NCBI RefSeq assembly: GCF_000346465.2 | Contig: NC_034011.1 | Location: 11,775,195 to 11,839,194 of the forward strand | Reading direction: 5' to 3' | Origin: Prunus persica | Lineage: Eukaryota; Streptophyta; Magnoliopsida; Rosales; Rosaceae | Length of the DNA: 64,000 nucleotides | Shown here: positions 1 through 10,539 of the stretch, piece by piece | Layout of the letters: each line of letters begins with the position of its first letter | Numbering within the stretch: position 1 is the first letter of the stretch | Notes under the pieces: model-generated | What the model was told of the DNA's origin: nothing | What the model saw: the letters and a program-made list of their open reading frames with translations, nothing else | The model's database searches: none | Made by a program: the position numbers and the translations under genes

Positions 1-1205
1 TTAATTTTTGAGTTTACTACGACGGTACCTACAACACTACTGTCGTATTTATTTACCACGTCCGAAGTTAAATGTACCGTCGTATTTTGTAATTTATACG
101 TCGTAGTTATATGTAACCGCCGTATTATTTTTTTGAAATGGTTTTATATGTAAGCAACTTTTCGTCTACCTGACATACACATGCGCTGTTTCCAAACCCG
201 ATTAAAAAGTTCAATCTCCCAGAGAAAACTTTTAGACTTTTTTCCTTGTCAGAGCACTGTCAGAGTATCTCATCGTCTTCCTCTCGTCTTCTTCGTCGTC
301 TCTGAACTTAAACATAATCTTCCTCTTGCTTTCATTGCACGCAAAAGGTAAGCTTTCATTTTCACTATTTTGGTTGCTGTTTTGCATGCTCATACGTTTT
401 TTGTTTGAAAAATCTTTTTACCTTTTTTCTGGCCAAAATCATTTTACTTCTTTCCAAGTTCGATAAAATATACAGACAAAGAGGGAAAGTTTCCAACTTT
501 GAAGACAACTACCTCAACTAAATAAGACGACGGTAGCTTCTTATTTACGTGGTTAAATATGTAGACCACGACGGTTCGTCAGTCGTTCTAGCGTCGTCTG
601 AAAATTGACAAAGTTGTTTTTAAAATTATAGTCTTTTTTTTATTTGCTTGTTTAATTGCAGGTTTGATTTCTCTGAACAATGGTTTTTGTTTTTCCCTAA
701 TTTGATAAAATATAAAGAAAAAGAAAGTAGGGTTGGTATCTAATATAGACGACAGTATCTTATTGTTTTACGTCGTGTGAATGTTAATACCACGACGTCA
801 TATTAAAATACCGTCGTCTATATAAGATTCCAAAACTTTCTTTCTTGGCCTTGTATTTTATCAAATTAGAAAACAAAAACCATGGTTCAGAAAAATCAAA
901 TCTGCAATCAAACATTCACAGAGAAAGAAAGAAGGGTTTTGGATCCTTATATAGACGACGGTATATTACGACTGACGTCGTGTGAACATCAATACCACGA
1001 CGTTATATAAATATTTCGTCGTGTATAGTTAATTATCACGTCGTTTATAGTTAATTATTTCGTCGTTGTTTAATTACCTTGGTTTTAAACATTTATTACG
1101 TCTGAGATTATTTCATTGCGTCGTTTAAAATCATATCATACGTCGTATTTTATTAATAACTGTCGTTTGTGTTCTTAATCTTTTCCTGAAATATTTTCAC
1201 TTGCA
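1..1205. repeat. Left subterminal motif array and leader of CACTA gene 1
   Basis: The stretch is packed with short motifs built on CGTCG and its complement (accgtcgt, acgacggt, ccacgtcg), in both orientations. CACTA transposition proteins are known to bind short subterminal repeats, so this is the likely transposase-binding region. A leader exon may end near 347 (gcaaaag|gtaagctt) and the next exon may begin after the acceptor cttgcag at 1206; both are inferred from splice consensus only. No coding sequence is seen before 1221. Confidence 0.75.
649..925. repeat. Long imperfect inverted repeat inside the CACTA left region
   Basis: The left arm (about 649-785) contains caggtttgatttctctgaac and later aatttgataaaatat. 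The right arm (about 785-925) reads back as their reverse complement, with scattered mismatches. The centre lies near 780-790. Further diverged copies of the same unit seem to lie at about 458-600 and 925-1030, so the left flank looks like head-to-head and tandem duplications of a unit of about 150 bp. Confidence 0.7.
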
Positions 1206-2030
1206 GTTTTGTCTGTAAAAATGGTTTCTCACCAAGACCAAAGTAAGGATTTTGGCTCCAAGAAAAATGGAGGTAAGGACCTTGGAATGGTACCTCCTCA
1301 AGTGAAGCCTTCGAAGAAGATGAAGTTTGCTTCATCATCTGCTGAGACAGAACGAACCAGCACGACAACAATCTCTGATGATTCAAAGTCTGGTCGAGGT
1401 ATGAGCACAATGCCTCGTGTTGTGAAGAGAAAACTTCAGAAACTGAGGCCAATTGTTGAGTACAATAAAAGGGGGAAAGGAATTGGCCAAGCACATAGTG
1501 AGATGCAGTCCTACATTGGTGTGTTGGCACGCTCCAGAGTTCCACTTGTGGACATGAAATGGGCTCAAATCCCCAAGGATATAAAGGAGCAGATTTAGGA
1601 AGCAGTTGACCTTGCTTTTGTGGTAGGTCAAGGGGGCAAGAGCTCTGTGTTAGCTTCTGCTGCCAAGAAATGGAAGGATTTCAAGTCTACACTAATGAGG
1701 CAATATATCCTTCCATACACCAATGACAGGGAGAGATTAAGCCAACCCCCTGAAACATATAAATTCATAGAGAAAGCACAATGGGATGCCTTTGTAGCTT
1801 CAAGGTTATCCAAAGATTTTGAGTCTGTGCATTCTCAACATGCACAGATTAGGGAGAAACTCGAGTACAATCATCGATTGTCTCGAAAAGGATATGCTGG
1901 TTTGGAGGATCAATTGGAGGAAACCATGCCTGGGGTAGAAATTGATCGATCTACCTTATGGAAGAGAGCTAGACAGGACAAACATGGTAACATCCCTGAT
2001 CCAAAGGTGGCAGAGAAAGCAAAATTAATT

Positions 2031-2511
2031 GTAAGCCTACTCACTCTGTTTTAAATTTTTATTAAACTGTGAATAATTCTTATTACGTCTTATGTTATAT
2101 TTTGCGTCGTGTGAATGATATTACCACGTCGACATATTTTAAAAAACGTCGTTAAAGGTCTAAATCAGGAATCACAACTCTGTTTTCTGTAATTATAGCA
2201 TAAGATGTCGGTAGTTCATTTTTGCGTCGTCTGTAGTAAATTACTACGTCGAAATGTTTTAAACAACGTCGTTAAAGGTGTGAATATTGAATCATCCCTC
2301 TGTTATCTGTAAATATAGCATAAGACGTCGGTGGTTTATTAATTTCGTCGTTTTAAAAAGATAACCACGTCGGTATAACCACCGTCGTGATAAATTATAA
2401 TAACGTCGATTTATATGTTATTGCGTCGTGTGAAATTATATAATACGTCGTTTGTATATAAATAACCGTCGTGTGTTTTTGTTCTTACTTTTTTATATAT
2501 CTTTGTTTTAG
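2031..2511 (+). repeat. CGTCG-motif array filling intron 1 of CACTA gene 1
   Basis: The intron (donor gtaagcct at 2031, acceptor tttag at 2507-2511) holds many copies of ccacgtcg, cgtcgt and accgtcgt in spacer DNA otherwise made of T/A-rich sequence. Two internal stretches (about 2160-2225 and 2270-2335) are near repeats of each other, each containing ctgttatctgtaa-like and gcataagacgtcgg-like text. The same motif family also occupies the following introns and both flanks of the element. Confidence 0.75.
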
Positions 2512-3725
2512 GATGAATTGCAAAAATAAGTCTCGGAAGGCAAAGTCACTGTTTCTGGCAGCAATGATGTGCTGACCATGGCTTTGGGCCCCGAGCATCC
2601 AGGCAGAGTCAGAGGAGTAGGTGCTGGGATCTCACCAAGGCAATATTTCAATTTACCCAAACCACAGAGAGTGAGCTTTGACGACCGTTTGAAGGACAGT
2701 TTAAGAGTTCTCCTTCAAGAAGAGACTAAAAAGATGGAGGCTAAGGCAAGGGAAGAGGCTTTAAGGATGGAGGCTAGAACGAAACAATTGGTAGAGGCTG
2801 AGAGGGAGCATTTCCTGAGTCAGCTTTCCCAATTAATTCCCAATTTTGATCCAAGCATGCTTAAACCCAGAATTAGCCAAAGTCCCAAAAATCCAATGTC
2901 TGACAAAGCAAGCTGCTCTGGAGGTGATGTGAGATCCCAGCATTTTGAGGATGATACTACCAAAAATGGGAAACATCAGGAAGGAAAGGTAACATATCTG
3001 AACTTTGAATTCTCTGTTTTTTTAAAAACCATTAGACGTCGTTATTATTAATAAAACCGTCGTTTGAAATACATACCACGACGATTTTAAACATAAACCG
3101 TCGTTTGTATTTCAATACCACGTCGTATTTAGTTTACTTGTTTTACATGCCATTAAACGTCGTTATTTTAAAACTTTGTGGTTTTTAGACGACGGAGTTA
3201 GTCATTCCCAACGTAATAGATGAAGGGAAGACAGAAGAAAAACATGATGAAAAGGAGAAAGAAGATGACGACCAGGTATGTTCACATAACTTTGCCTTTT
3301 TTATTTGTTTTTCAAAATTCCAGACGTCGATATTTTTCTTTGAACCGTCGTTTGTTTACAACTTAGACGGCGGAATTTTGTTTAAGACGTAATAAATTAT
3401 TCACCATGACGGTTTCTTCAGACGACGTTTAAATTGTTTTCAGACGACGTTTTATTCCTTAAACCGTCGTTTTTATTGAATTACCACGTCATTTTTTTTA
3501 TTTCTTTAAACAGGTTATTAAAGTTGTTGATTATTCAAATATGGAGGCGCCATCTTCTTTAAACTCCCTTTGTCGTTATGTGGAAACGACACTCGTGCCT
3601 CAGGATAAGACCCTGCACTTTACAATTGATAAGGAGGTGTTTGGTCTAGAGCGCGATACCTTCCTCCTGCCTGAAGATATTACACAATTTGCAGGCATGG
3701 AAGAAATAGGAGCCACTGTCATTGC

Positions 3726-4043
3726 TGTATATATGAGGTTTGTCATTCTAAAATAATACGTCGTTGGTGTATTTATTGCGTCGTCTTAACCAACTAACCA
3801 CGTCGTTAGTATATCATAACGTCGTTGTCTATTTCAGTACGTCGTGTGAAATTTTATAATACGTCGTTTTGTTATACATAACCGTCGTGTTTTTTTGTAT
3901 ATATGAGGTTTGTCATTCTAAAATAATACGTCGTTGGTTTATTTATTGCGTCGTCTTAACTAACTAACCACGTCGTTAGTATTTACCGTTGTGATAAATA
4001 TATTATAACGTCGTTGTCTATTTCAGTACGTCGTGTGAAATTT
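3726..4043 (+). repeat. Tandem duplication, period 170 bp, covering an exon-intron border
   Basis: The text gtatatatgaggtttgtcat at about 3728 recurs 170 bp later at about 3898, and the following CGTCG-rich DNA matches with few differences. The first copy contains the 3' end of the exon coding VYMR plus its donor site. The second copy repeats that exon tail out of context. This is the place where the reading phase of the protease gene is lost. Confidence 0.85.
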
Positions 4044-4870
4044 CAGAAGACTGACGGTGAACAGATTTTCCTGATGCCTTACAATCCAGGGTTAGTCTCC
4101 TTAACAGGATTTTGTTTTTATGATTTTCAATAAATTACAGCGTATAAACTAACCACGTCGGTATTTTATTTTATTGAGTCGTTTGAAACTACTAACCACG
4201 TCGGTAGTTATTTATCGTCGTGATAAATGTAAAATGTCGTCGACTGCTACTTTATTTCGTCGTGTGAAATATTATAATACGTCGTTATTGTAAATAACCG
4301 TCGTTTTTATATTAATTTTGTGCAGCCGTCATTGGATCTTGCTGATTGTAAGAGCTAAGAGAGAAACCGTCTATTTTCTGGATCCTCTGCCAGGAAATCG
4401 TGTGGTCGATGAAGAGGCCAAAAACATTGTGAACAGTGCTATAAAAATGTATAATTCTCACATAGCCAGACCAGGCCGTAAGGCAGTCATTTGGAAAACT
4501 CTGTCAGGCACACCAAAGCAACCCAGCAATGTCGAATGCGGGTATTATGTGATGCGCTTCATGAGGGACATCATCATGGATTCTTCCTTGGGGTTTGAGA
4601 AGAAGGTAAGAAGAAATTACCTTCATACATTTTACGTCGTCTTTTGTATTATCAACGACGGCCATGTAAAATTACCGTCGTTGAATAGATATAGTACGTC
4701 GGTTATGAAAAATATCGTCGTCTATGATTGAATTTCTTTTTATTTATAAACCCTAATAGTCATTGTTTATGCAGTATGCCAAGGGAAAACAGGAAGCGCC
4801 ATACCCCCAAGAAGCAATTGATGAAGTCCGGAATGAATGGTCAGAGTTTGTTTGCCTTCACCTGGAATAG

Positions 4871-6120
4871 GGGAATTATTGAACACTTGATATTTATGTA
4901 TAATGTACAAATTTTGTCTATAATATATAATGTAAAAATTTGTTGAGGTTTTCTTAAATTAAAAAAAAAAAACAAACATACAAATTGCGTAACCGACGTG
5001 TAATACTTTTCCAACGACGTAATAAAGTCGAAAGCCGTCGTTTTTTGTTGTTTCGTTTTAACCAAATCCGACGTAAAAGGATATTTAGACGACGTTCTTT
5101 GAACAATTGAGTCGTTTATGGTTTACAACGTCTTCAATTCTTAAGGGTTCAGGGTAGTACTTTGTAACGACAGCGGTTAAGTCGTGGAATATATATTTTA
5201 TGTCGGATAGTTAAATATCCGCCATGGTTTCTCATTTAAACGACGTCATTTTAGCAACTTAGTCGTCTATTATAATTTACAACGTCTAAAATTTATTAAC
5301 ACCGACGTGGTTTGTTGTTGTGATAAGAATATTTTATTATTTTTATATCAAAATATTCAAAATAAATCTAAAATAAATCAGAAAAATGCAAAGTCAACTC
5401 CTATGAAGTCATTGATATATTTTCTTCCCCCTAAACCTTGAAAAAATTCATTTTGAATAACAAAAATTTAAAATGACCATCCAAAACAAAATTGTTTTGA
5501 TGAGTCATAAAATCACTTCTAGTTTTATGGTTTAGGGTTTAGAGTCTAGGGTTTAGAGATTAGGGTTGTTATTTATTGGGGTTTATTTTTAAAGTATAAT
5601 TTTTGGGTAGTATAGGGTATATATTAGGCTGTAAAACCATAAACCCTTTTATAAACTTAATTTTTAAAATTATATAATTTAGTTTTAAGGGTTTAGGGTA
5701 TTAATTGTTAACGACGGTGGTTGAGTCGTGGAATACATATGTTACGTCGTGCAGTAAAATATCCGACATGGTTTCCACTTTAAACGACGTCATTTTAATA
5801 TGTAAATCGTCTATTATAATTTACAACGTTTTCAATTTCTTAACTTCGACGTGGTTTTTCTGTCGTCTTTATATCAAAATATTCAAAATAAATTTAAAAT
5901 TAATCCGAAAAATGAACGTCAAAATAAACGGCGTTACGTTCAGTGTTTTCGTCGTGGAATATTACATTTACGTCGGTTCTTGTAGAACTTTCGCCATGGT
6001 TTTTCTTTCGACGTTTTAAAGAGCGCGCGCTCTAAAAATTTTCGCGCGCCCTAAATTTTTTTATATTTGGCTCTTATTCTTATACTTCTAACCCTGAACC
6101 CTAAAATTTTCAGATTTCGC
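4871..6120 (+). promoter_or_regulatory. Intergenic DNA between the two CACTA genes, with probable TNP2 promoter
   Basis: No gene is seen. The 4980-5320 and 5700-6020 stretches carry CGTCG/CGACG motifs. Between them, 5515-5710 has several copies of telomere-like tagggttt (agggtttagagtctagggtt). Around 6020-6060 is a GC-rich block gagcgcgcgctct...cgcgcgccct, followed by aaccctgaaccctaaaa, a telo-box-like promoter element in plants. A leader intron probably starts near 6208 (ct|gtaagtac). The promoter assignment is an inference from position and motif. Confidence 0.45.
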
Positions 6121-6260
6121 GCAACATAACATTCGCTCTCTCACTTCTGCTCTAATTAAAAGTTGCACTCTCCAGGCTCCGTCGAATCTGTGAGCTCGTC
6201 CAACCTGTAAGTACAAACCCTATCTTCCCCTTGTAAATTCATAGAATGATATTAGGTTGT

Positions 6261-6768
6261 TTTGTTAAAGGGTTTTAGGTATATGCTTTGTGATCTGTTA
6301 ATAATGTGCTTATAGGTATGGGTTCATGGATTTTCTCTTTAATGGGTTCATGGATTTTCTGTTTAATGGGTTCATGGATTACATTATCTGTTATGTTGAA
6401 TTGGGAATGGTTTTAATTTTGTCGGATCTTTTAATCACCCTATGTTATGTTGAATTGGGAATGGATTTATTGTTTTCATGCTTGGTTTCATGTATATGTT
6501 GGTTTCTTGCTTGTTTTGTTAAAGGGTTTTAGGTATATGCTTTGCGATCTGTTAATAATGTGCTTATAGGTATGGGTTCATGGATTTTCTGTTTAATGGG
6601 TTCATGGATTTTATGTTTAATGGGTTCATGGATTACATTATCTGTTATGTTGAATTGGGAATGGTTTTAATTTTGTCGGATCTTTTAATCACCCTATGTT
6701 ATGTTGAATTGGGAATGGATTTATTGTTTTCATGCTTGGTTTCATGTATATGTTGGTTTCTTGCTTGG
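6261..6768 (+). repeat. Tandem duplication, period 254 bp, in the leader of the TNP2 gene
   Basis: The sequence tttgttaaagggttttaggt at 6261 is repeated at 6515, and almost all 254 bases that follow are duplicated. Each unit itself contains short repeats of atgggttcatggatttt. It lies upstream of the TNP2 start and probably inside a 5' UTR intron. The short open frames within it are by-products of the repeat. Confidence 0.9.
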
Positions 6769-6858
6769 TTTCATATATATGTTGTGTTCTTAATGAGTTT
6801 TGGGTTCTTGAAAATAAACTGAGACACGACGCCTTTTTAGGCATACGACGACGATTAC

Positions 6859-6924
6859 ACGACGGTTTATGAAAAAACCGTCGTTGTATTACTTATACAC
6901 GACGGTTTTTTCATAAACCGTCGT
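6859..6924. repeat. Perfect 26-bp inverted repeat made of CGACGG motifs
   Basis: The segment 6859-6884 (starting acgacggtttat and ending aaccgtcgt) is exactly the reverse complement of 6899-6924, with a 14-bp spacer. Each arm is itself bounded by the acgacggt/accgtcgt motif pair, so the unit is a palindrome of palindromes. It sits about 190 bp upstream of the TNP2 start. Confidence 0.85.
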
Positions 6925-7115
6925 TTGTATTACTTATATTAGATGACGTCTGTTGAAAATCCGTCGTCTATATATGCCAAATACGTCTGTTTTTGTTTAA
7001 AACCCGTCGTCTCTGTTGTGTATTACTTGCTATTAGATCTTTGTATAATCTGCTATAGTGATGGTCATTGCCTATATTTTCACTTTATTATAGATAATAG
7101 GTTATAGTGTCGAAG

Positions 7116-10100
7116 ATGGATAAGTCATGGATGCACTCGGATAGAAGATCGAAGGCATATGAGTTTGGGGTGGAAGCATTTTTGAACTTTGCTGTAGAAA
7201 ATCTTCTAACTACAACACATATCCGTTGTCCATGTGTTAAATGTGTTAATTTGAAGTTGTTTGGGGTTGGAATTATAAGGGATCACTTATACTTTAATGG
7301 AATTGACCAAAGCTATAAGAATTGGACATTTCACGGAGAACCTTGGGAAGCAACTACTAATGCTAGTAGAAATGTTGAAGAAGATGATGGCCATAGTAGG
7401 TACAGTTTTGTGTCTGAAGAAATTGATATGGATGATAATGATTTTGGTGATTTTGGTTCCGATCCGTATGAGTTTGCCAATGTGATTGGGGATGGAGATC
7501 AACCAGTGTACCCTGGTTGTAGAAAGTACACGAAGTTATCGGCATTAGTGAAGTTGTATAATTTGAAGGCAAAACATGGGATGAGTGATGTCTGTTTTAC
7601 AGAATTATTGATACTTCAAGGCGATTTGCTTCCAGAAGGAAATACAATACCAACCTCTATGTATGAGGCTAAAAAGACTTTGTGTGCATTGGGGCTGAGT
7701 TATGAGAAAATGCACGCATGCCCCAATGATTGCATCTTGTATAGGAAGGAGTATGAGGATTCAACTAATTGTCCTACTTGTGGTATCTCAAGGTGGAAGG
7801 AAGGCAAAGATTCAATCTTGAAAGAGGGTGTGCCAGCGAAGGTGGTGTGGTATTTTCCTCCAATTCCAAGGTTTAAAAGGATGTTTCAATCACATGAGAC
7901 AGCTAAGAGTTTGACTTGGCATGCTGCTAGAAAATCAATTGACGGTCAGATGTCTCATCCGGCGGATTCCCCGTCTTGGAAACTTCTTGATGATAAATGG
8001 CCTGAGTTTGGTAATGAGCCGAGAAACTTGAGATTGGCTCTTTCATCTGATGGATTCAATCCCCACAGTTCTCTAAGTAGCAGATATAGTTGTTGGCCGG
8101 TTATCTTAGTTACATATAATCTCCCTCCATGGCTGTGCATGAAACGAAAGTTCATGATGTTAACCTTATTGATTTCCGGTCCTAAACAACCCGGAAATGA
8201 TATAGACGTCTACTTGGAGCCTTTGATTGATGATTTAAAATCTTTGTGGGATGGGATTAGAGGAGTGTATGATGCACATAATGGAGAATACTTTACACTC
8301 AGAGCTGCATTAATGTGGACAATTAATGATTTCCCCGCCTATGAAAACTTATCTGGTTGTGTTGTTAAAGGATATAAAGCTTGTCCAATATGCGGCAATG
8401 ATACACCTAGTCACAGGTTGAAAAATGGCCACACAATTTGTTACATTGGGCATAGAAAATGGTTACCAATCAATCATCCATATAGGAGGCAACGTGCAGC
8501 TTTTAATGGGAAACCTGAATATGGCATACCTCTCGAGCCATTAACCGGAGAAGAAGTGCTGCATATGGTTGAAAATGGTGACAGAGTTTGTTGGAAGAAG
8601 AAATCAATATTCTTTGATCTCGAGTATTGGAAATACCTTCCTGTGAGGCATGCCCTAGATGTTATGCACATTGAGAAGAATGTTTGCGATAGTTTTATTG
8701 GTACATTGCTGGAGATCCCTGGAAAAAATAAAGATGGGATTGCTGCTCGATTAGATTTATTGAACATGGGGGTCAAAACTGATTTGCAACCCGAGTATGG
8801 AGAAAGACGTACTCGTTTGCCTCCTCGCGTTGGAATTTGTCAAGAGCAGAGAAGAGAGAGGTTTGCAATTCTTTCTATGGTATGAAGGTCCCTGAAGGTT
8901 GTTCTTCAAATATTAAAAATCTTGTATCTTTACAAGATTCAAGACTTCTTGGCCTTAAATCACATGATTGTCATACCTTAATGCAACAATTGCTCCCTGT
9001 GGCAATTCGTTCTGTTTTGGAGAAGCCTGCAAGGTATGCAATAACTCGTTTGTGCTTCTTCTTCAATGCTATATGTGCAAAGACTGTTGATGTTTCCAAG
9101 CTAGATAAGTTGGAAGAAGATGTAGTAGTTACTCTGTGTTTGCTTGAGAAGTACTTTCCCCCTTCATTCTTTGATATCATGGTTCATCTAGTAGTACATC
9201 TTGTCAGAGAAGTTCGTCTATGTGGGCCAGTATATTTTAGGTGGATGTATCCGTTTGAAAGATATATGAAAGTGCTGAAGGGGTATGTTCAGAATCGTAC
9301 TCGTCCCGAAGGTTGCATTGCTGAGCGGTATATAGCTGAAGAAGCGGTAGAGTTTTGTACTCAGCATTTATCTGATGTTAGTACAGTTGGAGTGCCTTCA
9401 AGCCAAAAGATGGGACTTTCAAAGCCATTATCAGGTTGCACAGTGAGCGTAGTTGATCAGGACCTGTTGAATCAAGCACATCTATATGTCTTGGAGAATA
9501 CGGAGGAAGTCCTACCTTATATCGAGTACGTATGAGTTTTATTCTTTAAGTTTCCATTTTAAATTATTTCTTATGTTTATCTTCTATATTTGGGACCGTA
9601 ATGCTTGAATTTTTCGTGTCATGTAGGCAACATATGATCCACATCAAGACTGCTTATCCAAAATTTAGAAAGAGAACAAAGTGGCTGCAGGATAAGCACA
9701 ATAGTACTTTCATTCAATGGCTACGCTTCAAGGTATATGTTGTTGAATAACATATTTCTCTTTTAATTTTCTTCTTATTTCTATGTTAGATTGAATTAAG
9801 ATATATGATTAATTTGCAGGTTCAAAGTGAACTTGAGGAAGACAATCATGGCGTATCAGAAAATTTAAGGTGGCTAGCAGCTGGTCCAAACATGGCAGTG
9901 CCATTATATAGGAGCTATCTTATTAAAGGTATTAAATTCAATATCAAGGCACAAGATGATGTGCGGACAACTCAAAATAGTGGAGTTTATTTACTTGCAC
10001 ATACCATGCAAGTTGCTAGTGCCAAGGATAAAAACCCAATTCTCTCAAATATGGGTTTCTATGGTGTCATTCAAGAAATTTGGGACCTTGACTACCAAAA

Positions 10101-10464
10101 GTTTACAATCCCAGTCTTTAGGTTTGATTGGATAGATAGTTCTGGTCTTGTAGTCGACGAACTTGGATTTACCCTTGTAGATTTGAGTAAAATTGGACAT
10201 AGGAATGACCAATTTGTTTTGGCTTCTCAAGTCAAACAAATATTTTTTGTTGACGACCCGATGCATCGTGGTTGGTCGGTAGTGTTATCAATGCCTAATA
10301 GAGAATATAATGATGTTATTGGTGATGAAGTCTTAGGTGATGTGATAATTGAGTGTGAGCCATTTACTAGAGGGATGCCAAATGTTGACACATTTGATGA
10401 ACTGGTGGGTGAGTTAGGCGGTCAAAATATTCGAGATGGGTGTGAAGATATATGGATTGAATGA
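7116..10464 (+). pseudogene. CACTA TNP2-type transposase, one frameshift
   Basis: Exons are 7116-9525, 9627-9732 and 9820-10464, with phases that fit. The start is the ATG of MDKSWMHSDRRSKAYEFGV, an N-terminal transposase-associated domain with paired CPCVKC cysteines. A TNP2 core follows (LALSSDGFNPH, GPKQPGNDIDVYLEPL, LDVMHIEKNVCDSF), then a DUF4218 region (LVVHLVREVRLCGPVYFRWM, FERYMKVLKGYV) and a C-terminal DUF4216 region (NMGFYGVIQEIWDLDY..FRFDW). The frame changes between about 8820 and 8837: the upstream frame runs to a stop at 8883-8885, while homology continues as LSRAEKREVC in another frame. This looks like a single-base loss. Otherwise the gene is long and well conserved, so the break is probably recent. 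The product would cut at the element ends in the nucleus. Confidence 0.9.
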
Positions 10465-10539
10465 TGCTTATGTAATTGGCAGTGTATGACATTAATTTTG
10501 TAATATATTGTAATGTGATTTCTTCACTTTCTACATTCA

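Larger units (their letters stand above)
1221..4870 (+). pseudogene. CACTA gene 1: plant transposase domain (Transposase_24-like) fused to a Ulp1-type protease, broken
   Basis: Proposed exons are 1221-2030, 2512-2988, 3189-3275, 3514-3737, 4047-4090, 4326-4605 and 4775-4870, nearly all with GT-AG borders. The first two encode a Transposase_24-type region followed by a charged coiled-coil stretch (KKMEAKAREEALRMEA). The last exons encode a Ulp1/SENP-like C48 cysteine protease core: MPYNPG/RHW with the His, FLDPLP with the Asp, then KQPSNVECGYYVMRF with the Gln and Cys. The protein ends YAKGKQEAPYPQEAIDE... and a stop at 4868-4870. In-frame stops occur at 1596-1598 (TAG after KDIKEQI) and 2527-2529 (TAA after DELQK). 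Exon 3514-3737 ends in phase 2 but 4047 needs phase 0, and the protein jumps from VYMR to KTDGEQ, so an exon seems lost. The start is the first ATG after the cttgcag acceptor. Confidence 0.8.

Noticed and set aside
1..1200. Regular short repeats that could suggest a CRISPR array
   Set aside because: The motifs are only 8-12 bp, occur in both orientations at uneven spacing, and lie in a plant CACTA element.
5515..5710. Telomere-like tagggttt repeats
   Set aside because: The copies are irregular and few, and lie inside a transposon. They look like telo-box-like promoter text, not an interstitial telomere.
6326..6822. Two nearly identical small frames starting MDFLFNGFMDF
   Set aside because: They are products of the 254-bp tandem duplication in a non-coding leader.
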